Shown here piece after piece: positions 33,343 to 42,849 of a DNA stretch of 64,000 nucleotides. A program made the translations under genes and the position numbers. The notes under the pieces are model-generated. The model worked only from the letters and a program-made list of their open reading frames with translations. It was not told the DNA's origin and did no database searches. The stretch is from PWXP01 sp040772845 (GTDB taxonomy: Bacteria > Planctomycetota > Planctomycetia > Pirellulales > Thermoguttaceae), in contig JAXGXG010000001.1 in the NCBI GenBank assembly GCA_040772845.1, positions 186,001 to 250,000 on the forward strand. Direction: 5' to 3'. Numbering within the stretch: position 1 is the first letter of the stretch; each line of letters opens with the position of its first letter.

Positions 33343-33615
33343 CTACTGGTGTTCCGCTTGGTCGCGTTGTTCGGCCGGTACAAGCAAGCGGTCGTGCAGG
33401 AATTCGGGGGCGAGGTCGGCCCCATTGGCCCAAGCGATGGTTCTTAGCTCGGGATCGAGTCGGACGGATCTGAAGAGGTCGATGTCCTTAAGGGGAGCGA
33501 ATACCTCGCCGTAGAGTTCCTCAGCCAGGTCGACGAACCCCTCCGCTCCATCGTTGAACTTGAGGTATACGATGTAATCCCGTTCGTATCGCGCCTCGGT
33601 GACATGGAGAATCAT
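33343..33615 (-). CDS. DUF2442-domain protein
   Basis: This 90-residue protein (MILHVTEARYERDYIVYLKFNDG, VFAPLKD, FRSVRLDPELRTIAWANGADLAPEFLH) matches DUF2442, a small fold usually encoded directly after a DUF4160 gene in a toxin-antitoxin-like pair. ATG 33615 is the family start. The expected DUF4160 partner survives only as a 14-codon remnant overlapping this start. Confidence 0.85.
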   Translation of the reverse strand: MILHVTEARYERDYIVYLKFNDGAEGFVDLAEELYGEVFAPLKDIDLFRSVRLDPELRTIAWANGADLAPEFLHDRLLVPAEQRDQAEHQ

Positions 33616-33656
33616 GCTCCTACTCCAATACCGAAGAATCTGCTGACAACAGGCAT
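33612..33656 (-). pseudogene. DUF4160 N-terminal remnant
   Basis: The frame from ATG 33656 reads MPVVSRFFGI, the standard N-terminus of DUF4160 proteins, then GVGA and a stop that overlaps the DUF2442 start. The remaining 60 or so residues have been deleted, while the translational overlap with DUF2442 is kept. Confidence 0.6.
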
Positions 33657-33976
33657 GGTGCGATGCTACATCAAAAGTAATCAATCGGCCGACCGCCCAA
33701 CTCATCTGCCCGTGCTGCCGACCAACAACATGAATTCTACCACAGGACTCGGCCGGCGGCAATGCCCAATTGGATTGCGCCGAGCTTCCCCAAGACCTGC
33801 CGCCACTCTGCTCGATCGGCGGAAATGCTTCTCCTGAAATTGGGTCCGGTAGATGCCGTGGCCTGGATGGTTTAGAATGCCGGAGGTTCGACGGCTATGG
33901 ACACCGGGTGGCTGGACCAGAGGAACCGCTGATGGCGCTGTGGTCGGTGCGAATCGAACACAAACGGAGGATCAAG

Positions 33977-35002
33977 ATGCAAGACGGCAAGCTTGGAGTG
34001 GCCATTCACGGCGTTGGGGAAGTGGCCTACGCACACGCGGCGAGTTGGAAGAAGTGCCCGAAGGCCAGAATCGTGTCTGTGAGCAGTCGGCGGCGGGAGA
34101 GCGCCCAGGCCCTGGTCGATCGGCTTGGACTGGACTGCCCGGTACGCGATTCGTACGAGCAAGTCCTGGCGGATTCCGCGGTTGATATTGTCAACCTTAG
34201 CGGGCCGAATCAGGTGCATACGCCGCAGGGAATCGCCGCGGCCGAAGCGGGGAAGCACCTGATGATCGAAAAACCCATGTGCCTGACCATGGAGGAGAAT
34301 CGCGCGCTCCGTGCGGCCGTGACTAAGGCAGGTGTGAAGAGCGTGTGCAGCTTTGTGCTGCGGTGGAATCCGCTGGTCCGCAATCTCAAAAACCTGCTGG
34401 CCCAACATGCAATCGGGAACGTGTTCTACATCGGCGTCGATTACTGGCATGGCCTGGGCGCCTCGTGGCACGGTTTCGAGTGGGGCCGGAGCCGGGAAGG
34501 CGGCGGGAGCAGCTACCTGCTGGGTGGATGTCATGCCCTGGACGCCCTGCGCTATCTTTCGGACAAGGGCATTGTCGAAGTCACGGCCTATTCGAACAAT
34601 TCACGCGGGCGATTCGAGTTCGACGCGAACGTGGTGGCCGTGCTCCGGTTTGTCGATGGGACGATCGGCAAGACCTCGTGTTTGCTCGATGCCGAAATGC
34701 CCTACCAGTTCAATATCGATCTTTGCGGCATGGACGGGGCCATACGCGACAACCGGTTGTGGTCGACCACGCTTCTGCCCGGCCAGACCGGCTGGACGGA
34801 AATGGATACGATTCTGCCCAACTCGGGCGATGTGAACCATCATCCGTTCGATGCGCAAATGACGCATCTGGCCGACTGCATCCTGAACGATTGCGAGTCG
34901 CACTGCAACGTGGCCGATGCCTATAAGACGCATGAGGTCTGCCTGGCCATCGACCGATCGATTGCCGAAGGCGGCAAGCCGGTCATGATTCCCCTCGTAT
35001 AA
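33977..35002 (+). CDS. Gfo/Idh/MocA-family oxidoreductase
   Basis: This 341-residue NAD(P)-dependent sugar dehydrogenase-type protein has a Rossmann N-terminus (KLGVAIHGVGEVAYAHAASW), then NLSGPNQVHTPQGIAAAEAGKHLMIEKPMCLT, with the EKP catalytic motif, and a C-terminal alpha/beta domain with GGCHALDALRYLS. No signal sequence is present, so it is cytoplasmic. ATG 33977 with GGAGG upstream is preferred to earlier in-frame starts. Its neighbours are a beta-helix enzyme and a sulfatase, so it may process the sugar released by them. Confidence 0.9.
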   Translation: MQDGKLGVAIHGVGEVAYAHAASWKKCPKARIVSVSSRRRESAQALVDRLGLDCPVRDSYEQVLADSAVDIVNLSGPNQVHTPQGIAAAEAGKHLMIEKPMCLTMEENRALRAAVTKAGVKSVCSFVLRWNPLVRNLKNLLAQHAIGNVFYIGVDYWHGLGASWHGFEWGRSREGGGSSYLLGGCHALDALRYLSDKGIVEVTAYSNNSRGRFEFDANVVAVLRFVDGTIGKTSCLLDAEMPYQFNIDLCGMDGAIRDNRLWSTTLLPGQTGWTEMDTILPNSGDVNHHPFDAQMTHLADCILNDCESHCNVADAYKTHEVCLAIDRSIAEGGKPVMIPLV

Positions 35003-35100
35003 CCCGTATTTGACCCGCAGTCGGTCCCTCGGTACACTGGCCTGCAGACCTGCAAAGGGCATCTGTGAAGAATGCGCATCGGGAAGAAAGGAACGAAGGC

Positions 35101-36948
35101 ATGGAACTGGCTTTGTCGAGGAGCGGATTCAGGGCTTGCGGCGTTCTTCTCTACCTGGCGATTGTGTGCGGAGGAACGTATTCGGCTGTGGCCGCCGATC
35201 GGCCGAATATCCTCTGGATCACCAGCGAAGACAACAGCCCCTATCTGGGGTGTTACGGCGACGGGCAGGCGTTCACTCCGAACCTTGACCGGCTGGCCGC
35301 CGAAGGCGTGCGTTATCGGAATGCTTTCGCGAACGCGCCGGTGTGCTCTGCCGCACGGACGACACTGATCACCGGCATGTACGCCTGCTCGATCGGCGCC
35401 CATAACCATCGCAGCCGTGTGGCGATTCCCGGGGCGTTTCGGCTTTATCCTGAACACCTTCGCGCGGCCGGCTATTACTGTACGAACAACAGGAAGACGG
35501 ACTACAATCTGTCGAACGCCGGCCAGCCGTGGGACGAGTGCAGCGGTCAGGCGCACTATCGCAATCGGAAGCCGGGGCAGCCGTTTTTCGCCGTTTTCAA
35601 CTTCGTCACGAGCCACGAGAGTAAGGTTGCGCCATCGCCGGACAAGACCGCCTTTCGTGTTCCGCCTGATGAGATTGTCCTGCCGCCTTATCATCCCGAT
35701 ACGCCGGCGATTCGCCGTGATTGGGCGAACTACTACGATCAGATCACCCGGCTGGACGAGCAAGTCGGCGCGATGCTGGAAGAGCTGTCGCGTGCAGGGC
35801 TGGCCGGCGATACCATTGTGTTCTACTATGCCGATCACGGGGGCGCCCTGCCTCGCGGGAAACGCAACCTGCACGATTCCGGAACACGCGTACCGCTGAT
35901 CGTCCGTTTTCCGAAGAAGTGGGCCCACCTGGCCCCGGCCGGCCCGGGTGAATGGATCGACCGGCCGGTCAGCTTCGTCGATTTGCCTGCAACGGTGCTG
36001 AGTCTGGCCGGCGCGCCGGTGCCGGACCATTATGAGGGGCGCGTCTTTCTGGGGCCGCAGCAGGAGGCGCCGCGCGAACACGTCTTTCTCTTCCGCGGCC
36101 GTATGGACGAGCGGTACGATACGGTGCGGGCCGTTCGCGACCGGCAGTTCCGCTACGTGCGCAACTACAGTCCGCATCGGCCGTGGGGGCAGCATTACTC
36201 GTATCCGTTCCGTGTCCTACCCAGTATGCGATCGTGGTATTCTGCCTGTCAGGCAGGAGAATGTAATGCAGTGCAGGCGCGTTACTGGCAGCCGAAGCCG
36301 GCGGAGGAGCTTTACGATACGAAGGCCGATCCGTTCGAAATCGAGAACCTTGTCGGCCAGCCTGACCATGCAGATCGTTTGGATGCGATGCGCCGTACAC
36401 TGCGAGAAGAAATCATCGCAACTCGCGACACAAGTCTCATTCCCGAAGGCATGTTGATGCGACTCGCTGCTGAGAGCACCGCCTACGAATACGCCCATAG
36501 CGACCGGTATCCGATCGAGCGGGTCGTGGCGATTGCCGATCGAGCCGCCTCGCGCGATGCGGGCGCTCTCGACTCGCTTGTCCGCGCATTGGCCGATCCG
36601 CATCCGGCCGTGCGCTACTGGGGGGCGACCGGGTGTCTCATTCTGCAAGAAAAGGCGATGCCGGCGAAGCGGCAGCTATTGGCAACGCTCGACGACGAGT
36701 GGGGCGACGTCCGTATAGCTTCGGCCGAGGCGCTGGGCTACCTGGGCGAAACCGAAGCCGCGCTCGAAGCTTTGGGTGTCGTTCTGCGGCAGGGCAACGA
36801 ATACGAAGTTCTCGCCGCCCTGAATACCCTTGACTTCATGCGGCAGGCCGGACGCGTGTCTCTTCCTCGCGTGCAAAAGCTGGTCAAGGGCCTTGAACTC
36901 CATGAGCCTGCCATTCGGATTCCGCAGTACTGGCTCGAATTGGAATGA
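35101..36948 (+). CDS. Secreted sulfatase with C-terminal HEAT-like repeats
   Basis: This 615-residue protein has a signal peptide (about 10-32), the sulfatase start RPNILWITSEDNSPYLGCYG, and the formylglycine motif VCSAARTTLITG with Cys82 (C-x-A-x-R form). Metal residues lie in YYADHGGALPRGK. The catalytic part resembles heparan N-sulfatase-type enzymes. After about residue 480 two or three HEAT-like repeats follow (LDSLVRALADPHPAVRYWGATG, VRIASAEALGYLGE). It would remove sulfate from polysaccharides in the periplasm. It needs a formylglycine-generating enzyme or anSME, not present in this window. Confidence 0.93.
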   Translation: MELALSRSGFRACGVLLYLAIVCGGTYSAVAADRPNILWITSEDNSPYLGCYGDGQAFTPNLDRLAAEGVRYRNAFANAPVCSAARTTLITGMYACSIGAHNHRSRVAIPGAFRLYPEHLRAAGYYCTNNRKTDYNLSNAGQPWDECSGQAHYRNRKPGQPFFAVFNFVTSHESKVAPSPDKTAFRVPPDEIVLPPYHPDTPAIRRDWANYYDQITRLDEQVGAMLEELSRAGLAGDTIVFYYADHGGALPRGKRNLHDSGTRVPLIVRFPKKWAHLAPAGPGEWIDRPVSFVDLPATVLSLAGAPVPDHYEGRVFLGPQQEAPREHVFLFRGRMDERYDTVRAVRDRQFRYVRNYSPHRPWGQHYSYPFRVLPSMRSWYSACQAGECNAVQARYWQPKPAEELYDTKADPFEIENLVGQPDHADRLDAMRRTLREEIIATRDTSLIPEGMLMRLAAESTAYEYAHSDRYPIERVVAIADRAASRDAGALDSLVRALADPHPAVRYWGATGCLILQEKAMPAKRQLLATLDDEWGDVRIASAEALGYLGETEAALEALGVVLRQGNEYEVLAALNTLDFMRQAGRVSLPRVQKLVKGLELHEPAIRIPQYWLELE

Positions 36949-37033
36949 CGGGATGCCAAGAGACGGATGAACGCTGAGGGTCATGCAAGTCGCCCGTCGG
37001 TGTCTTGCCGCGAGATATGCCACAATGGGAGCT

Positions 37034-37480
37034 TTAACCCCACTCCATGATCTCCAGTTGGATATCCTGATCGTACCGCCGAACCGATTCGGTTGCGATC
37101 CTTCGGCAACCGAGAGTTGCGTAAAAGGACGTCGCATTGAGGGTCGCTTTGACGATCACAGGGCGCAGCTTGATCTTGTCGACCGCAAACGTGAACAGTT
37201 GTGTGCCGTAGCCTTTTCCGTGATCGCTTGGATGGACGAACAGGCCGATGACCTCGAAATCTCCGATGTGGACGAAACCGCGAACGATTCCGGCGTCCAC
37301 CAGGGAATAGACATTACCTTCAACAATAACCCGAGCCACACCTTCGGCGGACCGGCCGTTGTTCCATATCTCAATCACTTCGGGTGGGTAAGCCTTGGCG
37401 CAAGAAATCTCGGTGGCCTGCACCATGATTTCGAACAGACGCTCGGCCTGATCGTACGTCGCTCGCTCGATTCTTCTCAT
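37034..37480 (-). CDS. GNAT-family N-acetyltransferase
   Basis: This 148-residue protein has the GNAT acetyl-CoA site: VIGLFVHPSDHGKGYGTQLFTFAV, with the R/Q-x-x-G-x-G/A-type loop as HGKGYG, followed by VIVKATLNATSFYATLGC. ATG 37480 (MRRIERATYDQA) is the likely start. The acceptor is unknown. It lies convergent to the upstream sulfatase and divergent from the next one. Confidence 0.88.
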   Translation of the reverse strand: MRRIERATYDQAERLFEIMVQATEISCAKAYPPEVIEIWNNGRSAEGVARVIVEGNVYSLVDAGIVRGFVHIGDFEVIGLFVHPSDHGKGYGTQLFTFAVDKIKLRPVIVKATLNATSFYATLGCRRIATESVRRYDQDIQLEIMEWG

Positions 37481-37807
37481 GGACCAAATCCTTGTTGGAA
37501 CGTCTCTGAGAACAAAGGGGGCATTCAACTCCGGAAGCCGGCGGCAGATTCTCCTGTTCTATCCTGCAAACGATCTCGAATGAGCCTGTAAAAGGTCTCG
37601 GACGGGTGGCTTCCCTCTTCTTGCGAGAGTCGGTAGACGTCGGGAGTCCACGCTGTCCATGTATTATATCCCAGATTTGCTTGCCAAGGCGAAAAGCGTG
37701 CATTATAGTCAAGTTTGCTGTGATGCGGCGGCTTGAACGGGGCGTATCGAGGAGTCGTTGTGTTGGGGGATTCTGCCACGCGAAGTGCGGTATAGGGAGC
37801 ATTCATC

Positions 37808-39175
37808 ATGCAAACTCGCATCGGTTGTATCGGGTTGGTGCTTGTGAGCTTTCTGGGGGCAGCGATGAGTTCGGCGGCTGCGCCGCGGCCGAATATCGTT
37901 CTGATCCTGTCCGACGACCAGGCGTGGACGGACTACGGGTTCATGGGGCATCCGATCATCGAGACGCCCAATCTCGATCGCTTGGCCGGCCGAAGTGCGG
38001 TATTTGCCCGCGGGTATGTGCCGACCGCCCTGTGCCGGCCGTCGTTGGCCACGCTGGCGACAGGCCTTTATGCGCATCAGCACAAGACCTCGGGCAACGA
38101 TCCGTCGCACGCACTTGCGCCGCCCAATTCGGCCGAGTACGCGGAACTGCGCGAGCAGCTTGTTGGCCATATCGATCGCCATCCCACGCTGCCGAAAATA
38201 CTGGGCGAACAGGGGTATCTGAGTCATCAGTCGGGCAAGTGGTGGGAAGGTTCGTTCCGTCGCGGCGGATTTACGTACGGTATGACGCGAGGATTTCCCG
38301 AACCGGGCGGCCGGCACGGCGACGATGGTCTTCGGATCGGCCGCGAGGGAATGGAGCCCGTACTCCAGTTCATCGATCACGCCGTGGCCGAGGAGAAGCC
38401 GTTCTTCGTTTGGTACGCACCCTTCCTGCCCCATTCACCGCACAATCCACCGGAACGCCTGCTGGCGAAGTATCGTGATCGGGTCGAATCGATTCACGTG
38501 GCGCGGTACTACGCCATGTGCGAATGGCTCGACGAGACGTGCGGCCAGTTGATGGAACATCTGGATAGGAAGAAACTCACCCGAAACACAATGGTTGTCT
38601 ACGTGGGCGATAACGGTTGGATTCAGGATCCCGATAGCCCCCGATTCTCGCCGCGGTCGAAGCAGTCTGCCAATGAAGGTGGAGTTCGCCAGCCCATCCT
38701 GCTGAGTTGGCCGGGAGTCATCCAACCGGGACGGCGGGAGGAACTGGTTAGTACGATCGACCTGATGCCCACGATCCTCAGCGCGGCCGGGGCGCCGATT
38801 CCGGATGGTCTGCCTGGGCTTGATCTGCTGCCGGTGGCGCGCGAGGGCCGGCCACTGGGGCGGAACGAGGTCTTCGGCGAGGGATTCGCTCATGATATTG
38901 CCGATCTGGAGGATCCCGAGGCGTCACTCCTCTACCGCTGGGTGATTGAAGGGCGTTGGAAGCTGCTGCTTACCTATGATGGACAGCTCGGTTCCCGCGC
39001 CCGGTTCCATCCGCGGACCGAACTGCGGCCCCAGCTTTACGACCTTCTTGCCGATCCGCACGAAACGAACAACGTTGCAGGCGAGCATCCCGAAGTCGTG
39101 GCCCGCCTGGCCACGAAGATCGCCGCCTGGTGGCCCGTTACCGAACGCAAAGCGAAAACCCGCTGGGCCGATTGA
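37808..39175 (+). CDS. Secreted sulfatase with variant motif
   Basis: This 455-residue protein has a signal peptide (about 1-25), RPNIVLILSDDQAWTDYGFMGHP with the metal aspartates, ALCRPSLATLATG with candidate formylglycine Cys76, and VYVGDNGW as the second metal site. The usual Arg four residues after Cys is Leu80 here (C-x-P-S-L). The 270 bases before it hold no clear gene. It belongs with the beta-helix protein and the other sulfatase in a polysaccharide-degrading region. Confidence 0.9.
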   Translation: MQTRIGCIGLVLVSFLGAAMSSAAAPRPNIVLILSDDQAWTDYGFMGHPIIETPNLDRLAGRSAVFARGYVPTALCRPSLATLATGLYAHQHKTSGNDPSHALAPPNSAEYAELREQLVGHIDRHPTLPKILGEQGYLSHQSGKWWEGSFRRGGFTYGMTRGFPEPGGRHGDDGLRIGREGMEPVLQFIDHAVAEEKPFFVWYAPFLPHSPHNPPERLLAKYRDRVESIHVARYYAMCEWLDETCGQLMEHLDRKKLTRNTMVVYVGDNGWIQDPDSPRFSPRSKQSANEGGVRQPILLSWPGVIQPGRREELVSTIDLMPTILSAAGAPIPDGLPGLDLLPVAREGRPLGRNEVFGEGFAHDIADLEDPEASLLYRWVIEGRWKLLLTYDGQLGSRARFHPRTELRPQLYDLLADPHETNNVAGEHPEVVARLATKIAAWWPVTERKAKTRWAD

Positions 39176-39394
39176 CTGCGGTTTCGAGGGCGGGGTGGCT
39201 GCCACCGGCCGGTTTGCGTGTGTGCGCACCGTTGCAGATGGAGTCTCATGTCAGGCGATTGCACGAGGCAGGCACGCCAGGAAATCCTGCCGCACGCGCC
39301 CCCGGTTGGAAAAGCGGGGCCGATCGTGCATAATTGAGGGCTGGAGGGGCGGTCTCACCCCTGTTCTCGTACGGCGGTTTTCCAGGCATATCCC

Positions 39395-40897
39395 ATGATT
39401 TGCGTTAGTATTGGACGTGGCCGGCATCGGCACATGATGGCGGAGCATCGGCATCTGGTTGAGCAGGGGGCCGAACTGGTTGAACTGCGGCTCGATTACA
39501 TTGCCGGCGAAGTGAACGTCAAGCGGTTGCTTGCCGACCGGCCCGGCCCGGTTCTGGTCGCATGTCGGCGCGAGCGCGACGGCGGGAAATGGAACAAGGG
39601 CGAAGAGCAGCGGCTCATGCTCCTTCGGACCGCGATTGCCGAAGGGGTCGAGTTCGTTGACCTCGAAGACGACATCGCCGGCAGTATCCCCCGCTTCGGC
39701 AAGACCAAACGTGTCGTCAGCTTGCACGACTTTCGCAAAACGCCGGATGATCTCGACGCCATCTATAACCGTCTGGCCGAGTTGGATCCGGACATCATCA
39801 AGATTTGCACGATGGCGAATCATCCGCAAGACAATTTGCGGATGTTGGAACTGGTGGATCGGGCCGCCATTCCGACGGTCGGCATTTGCATGGGCGATAT
39901 CGGCATTGCCACACGCATTCTATGCGGGAAGTTCGGGTCGCCGTTCACCTACGCGACGTTTCATCACGAACGGACGTTGGCGCCGGGACAGCTCAGCTTC
40001 CAGCAGATGTCCGAGATCTACCGGTTTGACGATATCCACCGCGAGACCGACGTCTACGGGGTGATTGCAGATCCGGTCGGCCATAGTCTGAGTCCCCTGA
40101 TTCACAACGCGGCCTTTGCGCAGGCGAAGCTCGATAAGGTCTACGTTCCATTTCGCGTGCTGCGCGAGGATCTGGGCCGATTCATCGACGATGCAACACG
40201 GCTCGACATTCGCGGGCTGAGCGTGACCATTCCGCACAAAGAGGCCGTGGTGTCCAAGCTTACGCAGGCGGACGGCGCCGTGCGCGGCATCGGCGCAGCC
40301 AATACCGTCGTCTTCGAGGGCGACCAGCGACTTGGCTATAACACCGATTATCGTGCGGCTGTCGAAAGCCTTGAGGAATCGATGAGCGGTCATCCGGTTG
40401 GCCTTCAGGAAACGGAAGTCAGCAGTCTGAAGGACAAAACGGCCCTGGTCTTGGGGGCCGGCGGCGTGGGCATGGCGATTGCCTACGGACTCATCCGCCG
40501 GGGCGCCCGTGTTGTCGTGGCCGATGGCGTTGCCGGCAAGGCAGCGGACCTGGCCCGCCGGTTCGAGTGCCGCCACGTCGACTGGGCCGCCAGGCATTCG
40601 GTCGCGCCCGACCTGCTGATCAACTGCACGCCGATCGGAATGCATCCGAATGTGGACGACACGCCGTTCGAGAAGCACTATCTGCGGCCCGCCATGGTGG
40701 TGTTCGATGCCGTCTACAATCCTGAAAATACGCTCCTGATCAAACAGGCGCGCCAGCAGCACTGCAAGGTCGTTACGGGACTCGACATGTTTGTGCGGCA
40801 GGCATGTTTGCAGTTCAAGCTGTTTACCGGGCACGACGGGCCGGCGGAACTGATGCGATCCGTAATCAAGAGGGCCATCGGGGCCGTTAAAGTGTAG
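39395..40897 (+). CDS. aroDE: Bifunctional 3-dehydroquinate dehydratase / shikimate dehydrogenase
   Basis: This 500-residue fusion carries type I dehydroquinase residues first: ELRLD, VVSLHDFRKTPDD (His) and DIIKICTMA (Schiff-base Lys). Shikimate dehydrogenase follows from about residue 215: VIADPVGHSLSPLIHNAAF, LSVTIPHKEAVV, AANTVV, and LGAGGVGMAIAYGLIRRGARVVV for NADP. It performs two consecutive shikimate steps. Such AroDE fusions are known in plants, chlamydiae and planctomycetes. aroK follows after 13 bases, so the two are co-transcribed. Confidence 0.96.
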   Translation: MICVSIGRGRHRHMMAEHRHLVEQGAELVELRLDYIAGEVNVKRLLADRPGPVLVACRRERDGGKWNKGEEQRLMLLRTAIAEGVEFVDLEDDIAGSIPRFGKTKRVVSLHDFRKTPDDLDAIYNRLAELDPDIIKICTMANHPQDNLRMLELVDRAAIPTVGICMGDIGIATRILCGKFGSPFTYATFHHERTLAPGQLSFQQMSEIYRFDDIHRETDVYGVIADPVGHSLSPLIHNAAFAQAKLDKVYVPFRVLREDLGRFIDDATRLDIRGLSVTIPHKEAVVSKLTQADGAVRGIGAANTVVFEGDQRLGYNTDYRAAVESLEESMSGHPVGLQETEVSSLKDKTALVLGAGGVGMAIAYGLIRRGARVVVADGVAGKAADLARRFECRHVDWAARHSVAPDLLINCTPIGMHPNVDDTPFEKHYLRPAMVVFDAVYNPENTLLIKQARQQHCKVVTGLDMFVRQACLQFKLFTGHDGPAELMRSVIKRAIGAVKV

Positions 40898-40910
40898 GAG
40901 AACGTTGGCC

Positions 40911-41435
40911 ATGCTGTTGATCCTGATCGGATACCGGGCGACGGGCAAGACAACGCTTGCGAAGATGTTGGCGGAGCGGCTCGATTGCGATTGGGTCGAT
41001 GCCGACGTGGAGATCGAACGGCGGGCGGGCAAGTCGATTGCCCGTATCTTCGCCGATGACGGCGAGTCCACGTTTCGCGACCTGGAAGCCCAGGTGATTG
41101 CCGAACTGTGCGACCGCACGAGTTTGGTATTGGCCGCCGGGGGCGGAGCGCCCTTGCGAGAAGAAAGCCGCAGAAAAATGCGTGCGTCCGGCCGTGTGAT
41201 CTGGCTGAAAGCCCGGCCGGAGACCATCCACCGCCGCATGACGGCCGACGCAACGACGGCCGAGCGACGTCCGAGTCTGACGGAATACGACCCCGTGCGC
41301 GAAATCGTCGAGCTACTCGAGCGCCGCGAGCCGATCTATCGCGAGACGGCCCATTGGGAACTTGATACGGAAGGGAAGTCGCCTCAGAAGCTGGCCAGCG
41401 AAATCCTTGCGCAGCTTCGGGAGTCCGCCGAGTGA
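40911..41435 (+). CDS. aroK: Shikimate kinase
   Basis: This 174-residue kinase phosphorylates the 3-OH of shikimate. It has Walker A GYRATGKTTLA, the DADVEIE shikimate/Mg site, FRDLEAQVI, LAAGGGAPLREE (GGG loop), and WLKARPETIHRRM lid region. An AGGAG lies 10 bases before ATG 40911; TTG 40905 is an alternative. It follows aroDE and overlaps the prepilin peptidase start by four bases. Confidence 0.95.
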   Translation: MLLILIGYRATGKTTLAKMLAERLDCDWVDADVEIERRAGKSIARIFADDGESTFRDLEAQVIAELCDRTSLVLAAGGGAPLREESRRKMRASGRVIWLKARPETIHRRMTADATTAERRPSLTEYDPVREIVELLERREPIYRETAHWELDTEGKSPQKLASEILAQLRESAE

Positions 41436-42742
41436 ACGCGGTGCTTGCCATTCCTTTGGAACTCCGGTTTGCCGCGTTGGCGTTGCTCGGGGCTTGCCTG
41501 GGATGCCTGGTCAATTGGGCCGTGTACCGTCTGGCGTGGAATCCGCGTCCCATGACGCCATTCGGACCGGCGCCGGACTCCGCTCCGTCCCGCCCTCTGT
41601 CGGACCGCATTCCGATCTTCGGATGGCTTGGGTTGCGTCGTGAGGCGAGTGTTCACGGCGCCGGATTCTGGCTGCGCCCCATGATGGTCGAGGGGATTCT
41701 GGCCGCCGGTCTGCCCGTGCTTTACTGGTGGGAGGTGGTTCACGCAGGTTTGCTGCCGCCAGGATTGCCTGCTCCGGTCGGCCCGGCGTTGGGGATGCTG
41801 CACGCCCAGTATGCCGCCCATGTTGTGTTGATCGTACTGATGCTTTCGGCGTCGCTGATCGATGCCGATGAGAAGATCATCCCTGACGCGATTTCCGTCC
41901 CCGGGGTCTGGTTGGGTCTGATCCTGGCGACCGTGGCGCCTTGGTCGCTGTTGCCGGCCCTTGTGCCCGATATGCTCGTCGCTCCCGGACAGGCAATTCC
42001 TGGGAATCTTTGGCACATTTTCGCTATGCCCAATGTGCGGTGGCCATTTCTCGATGCGACCGCGCCGGTCGGCTGGCCCGCCAGCCTGGAAGGGTTTCCG
42101 AATGTCTTTGCACTCATCGTGGCTTGGGCGTGCTGGTGGGGGTGGTGTATCGCCATCTTGCCACGGCCGTGGCGTGGCCGCCACGGTTGGCGACGTGCGG
42201 TCAAGCTGCTACTGGCCCGACTGGTTCGCCAGCGGGTGACCTATCAGATTGGCGGGATGGCCGTGCTGGGGGCGGCGGCCATTGCGATTGTATGGCTCGT
42301 TGGTGGGGATTCGTGGCGCGGGCTGCTGACCGCCCTGGTAGGGCTGGCCGGCGGTGGCGGAATCGTCTGGATTGTCCGCATCATCGGTTCTGCCGTATTG
42401 CGACGCGAAGCCATGGGGTTTGGCGACGTAATGCTCATGGCAATGATCGGGACCTTTGTCGGCTGGCAGGCATGCCTGATGGTGTTTTTTCTGGCGCCGT
42501 TGGCGGGTCTTGTCGTCGGGATTGTCCAGGTGGTGGTGCGGCGAGATTCGGAGATTCCCTATGGTCCCTTCCTGTGCCTGGCGACGCTGGTGCTGCTGGT
42601 TGCCTGGGCCCCCATCTGGGCCTGGGCCTGGGGCGTCTTTGCCCTCGGCTGGATCGTTCCCTTGGTCGTAGCCTTCTGCATGATTCTCATGGCGATCCTT
42701 CTTGGCGGCTGGGTTCTCGTCCGGAATGCTTTCGTTGGCTGA
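41432..42742 (+). CDS. Type IV prepilin peptidase-like (A24) membrane protein
   Basis: This 436-residue polytopic protein starts at a GTG that overlaps the aroK stop. It carries the two A24 aspartate motifs: ASLIDADEKIIPD and MGFGDVMLMAMIG, in the order seen in PilD/GspO. The cytoplasmic zinc loop with paired cysteines found in PilD is absent, and extra membrane segments lie between the motifs. It probably cleaves prepilin-type leaders, which suits an organism with many DUF1559 proteins having pilin-like N-termini. N-methylation ability is uncertain. Confidence 0.88.
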   Translation: MNAVLAIPLELRFAALALLGACLGCLVNWAVYRLAWNPRPMTPFGPAPDSAPSRPLSDRIPIFGWLGLRREASVHGAGFWLRPMMVEGILAAGLPVLYWWEVVHAGLLPPGLPAPVGPALGMLHAQYAAHVVLIVLMLSASLIDADEKIIPDAISVPGVWLGLILATVAPWSLLPALVPDMLVAPGQAIPGNLWHIFAMPNVRWPFLDATAPVGWPASLEGFPNVFALIVAWACWWGWCIAILPRPWRGRHGWRRAVKLLLARLVRQRVTYQIGGMAVLGAAAIAIVWLVGGDSWRGLLTALVGLAGGGGIVWIVRIIGSAVLRREAMGFGDVMLMAMIGTFVGWQACLMVFFLAPLAGLVVGIVQVVVRRDSEIPYGPFLCLATLVLLVAWAPIWAWAWGVFALGWIVPLVVAFCMILMAILLGGWVLVRNAFVG

Positions 42743-42849
42743 TCCGGTGCGATTGCGGGGGAATATGCGAGTTTTCTGCCGGTTCTGGGTTGTTTTCGAC
42801 GCGGTGACGTGCTCTAATGTTGCGTTCGGTATCCGCTAGGAGTTGCTCG

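Noticed and set aside
37525..37821. 98-codon minus-strand frame upstream of the sulfatase
   Set aside because: No family match, no ribosome site and overlapping frames of similar length; not supported as a gene.
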